55,025 bases of DNA from NCBI GenBank assembly GCA_035308905.1, contig DATGFS010000080.1, positions 1 through 55,025 of the forward strand. The letters are read 5' to 3'. Both the position numbers and the translations under genes were made by a program. Shown in pieces: positions 52,748-55,025 of the stretch. Positions within the stretch are counted from its first letter, which is position 1. Each line of letters begins with the position of its first letter. The notes beneath the pieces were generated by a model, which was not told the DNA's origin, made no database searches, and saw only the letters and a program-made list of their open reading frames with translations. Origin of the DNA: a bacterium. Its GTDB lineage: Bacteria; Sysuimicrobiota; Sysuimicrobiia; Sysuimicrobiales; Segetimicrobiaceae.

Positions 52748-54237
52748 GATTCAGAGGGCCGGTAGAGGAGCGGACGCTGTCTCGCGTCGGGGGGGCTCTC
52801 ATGCGACGCAACCTCCTATTCTACGCCGCGGTTCTCGTCATCTTTGGCGGGATCGCTCTCTGGGTGCTGCACCTCGGCCCGCGTCTTCCGGGCGGCAGTC
52901 CGCCCGCGGGTACGGGGAGCGCGTTCGGGGCGAATCTGCGCGATCCCCTGACCACACTGCTGCTTCAGGTCATCGTGATTGTTGCGCTGGCCAAGGCGCT
53001 CGGACAGATCTTCCTCCGCATCGGGCAGCCCACCGTCACCGGCGAGATCATGGCCGGTATTCTCTTGGGCCCGTCCGTGCTCGGCAGCGCGTTTCCCTCC
53101 GCGACAGCCTTCCTATTTCCGCCGTCGTCCATGGGCGGCTTGGGGTTGCTGAGCCAGATCGGCGTCATCCTGTTCATGTTCGCAGTGGGCATGGACCTCG
53201 ACATCGAACGCCTGCGCGGCACAGCGCAGACCGCCGTGCTGGTGAGCCATGCCAGTATGGTCGTGCCGTTCTCCCTGGGCACCGTCCTCGCCCTCGTGGT
53301 CTACCGGTCTATGGCGGCCCCGCACGTCGCGTTCACCGCCTTTGCGCTATTCATGGGGGTGGCGATGAGCATTACCGCACTGCCCGTGCTCGCCCGGATC
53401 GTTGAGGAGCGCGGGCTCTCGAAGTCGCCGCCCGGAGTCACCGCGCTTGCGGCCGCCGCCGTCGGCGATGCGTCGGCGTGGTGCATCCTCGCGGTGATCG
53501 TGCCGATTGTCCGGGCGAAAGGGCTGCTCGACTCGGCAATGACAATTGTGCTCCTCCTTGCCTTTGCCGCGATGATGCTCCTCCTTATCAAGCCGGCGGC
53601 CGGCCGGTTGGTGCAGTCGAGGTGGCCGACCGAAACCTTCGGAAAGGGCCTCATCGCCGGAGCGCTGGTGTTCGCCGTGGCATCGGCGCTGTTTACTCAG
53701 ACGATCGGCGTTCACGCGCTCTTCGGCGCCTTCCTGGCCGGAGTGGCCATGCCGTCATACCGACCGCTGCGCGCGCTGTTGAAGGAACAGCTGGAGACGT
53801 TTGGGGCAGTTCTGCTGCTGCCGCTGTACTTCGCCTTTACGGGACTTCGCATGCGGGTTGGACTGCTGAGCGATTGGCAGAGTTGGCTTGCGTGCGCCGC
53901 CATTATCGCCGTGGCCGTCGCCGGAAAGATGGGGGCAGGAACCGCGGCGGCGCGGTGGACCCGGATGAGCTGGCTGGACTCACTCTCCGTGGGCGCGTTG
54001 ATGAACACCCGGGGTCTCGTTGAGCTCATCGTGCTGAACATCGGCTATGATTTAGGTATTTTGCCGCCGAAGATCTTTGCCATGTTGGTGCTCATGGCTC
54101 TGGTGACAACGTTCATGACGGGGCCGCTGCTCTCACTGTTCGGCTTTTTAGAACGAGTTCAGCAGGCCGTGCGCGCGCGCGACACGCAGGCCGTCCCGGC
54201 CTCTCTTCGCGAGGGTCTTCGCGCCGTGACGAAGTAA
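52744..54237 (+). CDS. CPA2-family cation:proton antiporter (KefB/NhaS3-like)
   Basis: A 497-residue membrane protein with about 13 hydrophobic segments. The exchanger landmarks are GQPTVTGEIMAGILLGPSVLG, GVILFMFAVGMDLDIERL, ITALPVLARIVEERGL and GDASAW, the conserved Asp of this group. MNTRGLVELIVLNIG near the end is a typical CPA2 motif. There is no TrkA-N domain. ATG 52744 overlaps the GT4 stop (ATGA); ATG 52801 is an alternative with a G-rich site. It sits unusually at the end of an EPS operon. Confidence 0.88.
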   Translation: MRFRGPVEERTLSRVGGALMRRNLLFYAAVLVIFGGIALWVLHLGPRLPGGSPPAGTGSAFGANLRDPLTTLLLQVIVIVALAKALGQIFLRIGQPTVTGEIMAGILLGPSVLGSAFPSATAFLFPPSSMGGLGLLSQIGVILFMFAVGMDLDIERLRGTAQTAVLVSHASMVVPFSLGTVLALVVYRSMAAPHVAFTAFALFMGVAMSITALPVLARIVEERGLSKSPPGVTALAAAAVGDASAWCILAVIVPIVRAKGLLDSAMTIVLLLAFAAMMLLLIKPAAGRLVQSRWPTETFGKGLIAGALVFAVASALFTQTIGVHALFGAFLAGVAMPSYRPLRALLKEQLETFGAVLLLPLYFAFTGLRMRVGLLSDWQSWLACAAIIAVAVAGKMGAGTAAARWTRMSWLDSLSVGALMNTRGLVELIVLNIGYDLGILPPKIFAMLVLMALVTTFMTGPLLSLFGFLERVQQAVRARDTQAVPASLREGLRAVTK

Positions 54238-54277
54238 GGCAGGCCACATGAGACTCATACCGTCGGCGGAGGGATTT

Positions 54278-54291
54278 CCATCGGTCGATGG
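54278..54291. promoter_or_regulatory. Perfect palindrome CCATCGGTCGATGG, candidate operator upstream of the WbqC-family gene
   Basis: Six-base arms flank GT (the whole 14 bp is CCATCG-GT-CGATGG). The centre is about 110 nt upstream of the ATG at 54394, in the 156-nt gap after the antiporter. It matches the elements at 18373 and 27699. A TAGATGATAAAT stretch at about 54311-54322 could hold a -10, but no -35 is clear. Confidence 0.6.
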
Positions 54292-54393
54292 GGTTACGCG
54301 GGGGGATGGTTAGATGATAAATGGGGAAGAGCACCGGCTCCGGGCGCCCCGGTTGCGCACTAGAGTGGACGATCGAGGAGGCTTGCGGACGGG

Positions 54394-55025
54394 ATGATCG
54401 TCGCGATCCATCAACCGCACTATCTGCCCTGGCTCCGCTACATCGACAAGATCGCGCGGAGCGATGTCTTCGTGCTGCTGGACGACGCGCAGTACACCAA
54501 GAACGGCTGGCAGAACCGCAACAAGATTAAGTGCGCCGCCGGTTCGCGGTGCGTGGACGGGTGGATGTACCTGACCGTACCGGTGCTGGCGGGGCCGTCC
54601 ACCCGCCGGATCAACCAGGTGGAGGTCAGCCGGGACAAGCGGTGGCGAACCCAGCACTGGGGCGCGCTGCAGACCAACTACGCCCGCGCGCCGTTCTGGA
54701 GCCGGTACGCGGCGGTGCTGGCCCCCATCTACAAGCACGAGTGGAACACGCTGCACGAACTGGACATCTCCATGCTCACGACGCTGCTCGATCTGCTGGG
54801 CGTGCGCACGCCGCTCGTGCGCAGTTCGGAACTCGGGGTGCCGGGCAGCGCCACGGCCCGGACCATCGACATCTGCACCCGGCTCGGCGCGACGACCTAC
54901 CTGAGCGGCGACTACGCCGCCACGAACCATCTCGAGGTGGAGGCGTTTGCGGCCCGCGGGATCGCCGTTGAACTGCAGGACTGGCGGTGCGCTCCCTACG
55001 CTCAGCAGAACCCCGAGGCCGGATT
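54394..55025 (+). CDS. WbqC-family protein, 3' end cut by the window edge
   Basis: 210 codons are visible. The opening MIVAIHQPHYLPWLRYIDKI, then DVFVLLDDAQYTKNGWQNRN, is the WbqC family signature; these proteins lie in O-antigen and capsule loci and are proposed to act in amino-sugar or polymer modification, without a settled reaction. ATG 54394 follows GAGGAGG (54375-54381) at a long 12-nt spacing. No stop codon is reached before 55025. Confidence 0.85.
   Translation, partial: MIVAIHQPHYLPWLRYIDKIARSDVFVLLDDAQYTKNGWQNRNKIKCAAGSRCVDGWMYLTVPVLAGPSTRRINQVEVSRDKRWRTQHWGALQTNYARAPFWSRYAAVLAPIYKHEWNTLHELDISMLTTLLDLLGVRTPLVRSSELGVPGSATARTIDICTRLGATTYLSGDYAATNHLEVEAFAARGIAVELQDWRCAPYAQQNPEAG

Overview
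The window is one 55-kb piece of a high-GC bacterial chromosome. Housekeeping genes fill the first 17 kb. Next comes an unusual set of acyl-carrier-protein chemistry genes (about 16.9-27.6 kb), then a long exopolysaccharide (EPS) locus (about 28-55 kb). No rRNA, tRNA or CRISPR array was recognised. The core order rpsO-pnp-M16 peptidase-dapB-asd-dapA-rnj-ftsK closely follows the Bacillus subtilis order rpsO-pnpA-M16 peptidase-asd-dapA-rnjB-spoIIIE. Together with the yqeG-Xaa-Pro peptidase-efp block this suggests a deep Terrabacteria/Firmicutes-like lineage. An uncultured high-GC group such as CSP1-3/Sysuimicrobiota is a guess from gene order and composition only.

Region 1 (1-600): the 5' end of an insertion-sequence transposase runs off the left edge, with two tandem copies of a 25-bp terminal-type repeat, followed by a promoter and a DUF1292 gene. 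Region 2 (660-16841): YqeG phosphatase, Xaa-Pro peptidase, EF-P (Arg at the loop tip), S15, PNPase, M16 peptidase, DapB, Asd and DapA (lysine/diaminopimelate branch), an exported unknown, a family-4-like uracil-DNA glycosylase, a divergent polysaccharide deacetylase on the opposite strand, RNase J and FtsK.

Region 3 (16896-27610) is the most unusual. On the minus strand, seven genes run acyl-CoA dehydrogenase, amino-acid-type adenylating ligase, hydrolase A1, B1, A2, B2, acyl carrier protein, mostly coupled by 4-nt ATGA/GTGA overlaps. A flavin-dependent halogenase-like gene lies further along the same strand. Two plus-strand genes, a secreted SGNH-like protein and a WecA/MraY-type initiating transferase, sit between. 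Ligase, dehydrogenase, carrier protein and halogenase are the four enzyme types that make halogenated pyrrolyl-carrier proteins in pathways such as pyoluteorin. The hydrolases form a tandemly duplicated pair: one type has Cys in the nucleophile elbow and the other has Arg. They resemble the hydrolases that accompany exosortase-A EPS loci, but no exosortase is present here.

Region 4 (27960-55025) reads almost entirely rightward with many overlaps. It holds a NarL-type response regulator, a small unknown protein, a Wza-like export protein, a Wzc-like protein with degenerate nucleotide-binding motifs, two UDP-sugar dehydrogenases, a uronate epimerase, a sugar nucleotidyltransferase, an AsnB-type amidotransferase, Wzm/Wzt ABC transporter subunits, an O-antigen-ligase-like protein, many glycosyltransferases, a CapK-like adenylating enzyme, a CPA2 antiporter and a truncated WbqC-family gene. 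The predicted product is a uronic-acid-containing, possibly amidated and acylated surface polysaccharide.

A 14-bp palindrome of the form CCATC-4 nt-GATGG was found by eye in three intergenic regions, each about 95-115 nt upstream of a start codon (halogenase, dehydrogenase operon, WbqC gene). It may tie Regions 3 and 4 into one regulon.
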